A DNA stretch of 22,759 nucleotides from an uncultured Oscillospiraceae bacterium (GTDB taxonomy: Bacteria; Bacillota; Clostridia; Oscillospirales; JAAYXM01). Below, piece after piece: positions 22,748-22,759 of this stretch; position 1 is the first letter of the stretch, and each line of letters begins with the position of its first letter. A program made the position numbers and the translations under genes. Under the pieces are notes generated by a model. It ran no database searches, was not told where the DNA came from, and was given only the letters and a program-made list of their open reading frames with translations. The stretch lies in NCBI GenBank assembly GCA_934646115.1, contig CAKUEM010000030.1, positions 1 to 22,759 on the forward strand. Reading direction: 5' to 3'.

Positions 22748-22759
22748 AAAATTCCGGCT

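Noticed and set aside
1..22759. CRISPR arrays, insertion sequences, prophage genes, toxin-antitoxin or defence systems, tRNA genes
   Set aside because: No spaced direct repeats, transposase, integrase or phage motifs, and no cloverleaf with a T-loop signature, were seen; the gene content is core housekeeping.

Overview
The window is GC-rich chromosomal core DNA and reads as Bacillota, most likely an uncultured member of class Clostridia. The support is the rimP-nusA-ylxR-ylxQ-infB-rbfA-nrnA-truB-ribF gene order, a Gram-positive-type LexA, a YwiB/DUF1934 gene beside murI, AAGGAGG ribosome sites, TTG starts and sigma-A promoters, many with an extended -10. The genus cannot be given. No prophage, IS element, CRISPR array, tRNA or rRNA gene was seen inside the window.

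Layout. (1) 1-5709, plus strand: yebC, an ApgM-type phosphomutase, a small three-helix membrane protein, proS and, after a terminator-like hairpin, argS. (2) 5710-5852: a stack of hairpins between convergent genes. (3) 5853-9091, minus strand: rpsT, then serC-serA, then an unrecognised 136-residue protein; each of these three units has its own clear promoter. (4) 9352-13212, plus strand: ddl, murI, a ywiB-like gene and a secreted S41 protease with a peptidoglycan-binding tail, a cell-wall cluster. (5) 13286-14495, plus strand: lexA with a long leader, overlapping a ridA-family gene. (6) 14500-22235, minus strand: the nine-gene transcription/translation operon, sharing a bidirectional terminator with ridA and led by a strong promoter and a perfect 28-bp palindrome in its leader. 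(7) 22371-22759: non-coding; it ends in two tandem strong plus-strand promoters, probably those of an rRNA or other stable-RNA operon lying just outside.

How the genes work together. The minus-strand operon builds ribosomes (RimP, RbfA, YlxQ), starts translation (IF2), controls elongation and termination (NusA), recycles nanoRNA (NrnA), modifies tRNA (TruB) and makes FMN/FAD (RibF). rpsT and the putative rRNA promoters fit the same growth programme, and the rpsT and rimP promoters share an unusual sequence. SerA and SerC give two of the three steps from 3-phosphoglycerate to serine. Ddl and MurI make the D-Ala-D-Ala and D-Glu parts of peptidoglycan.

I found no wholly new system. The more interesting points are non-coding: the rimP leader palindrome, the shared rpsT/rimP promoter pattern, the yebC leader hairpin, the lexA leader, an inverted repeat on the ddl promoter, and the tandem promoters at the right edge. 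Protein points are a SerA without an obvious catalytic Glu and two uncharacterised small proteins.
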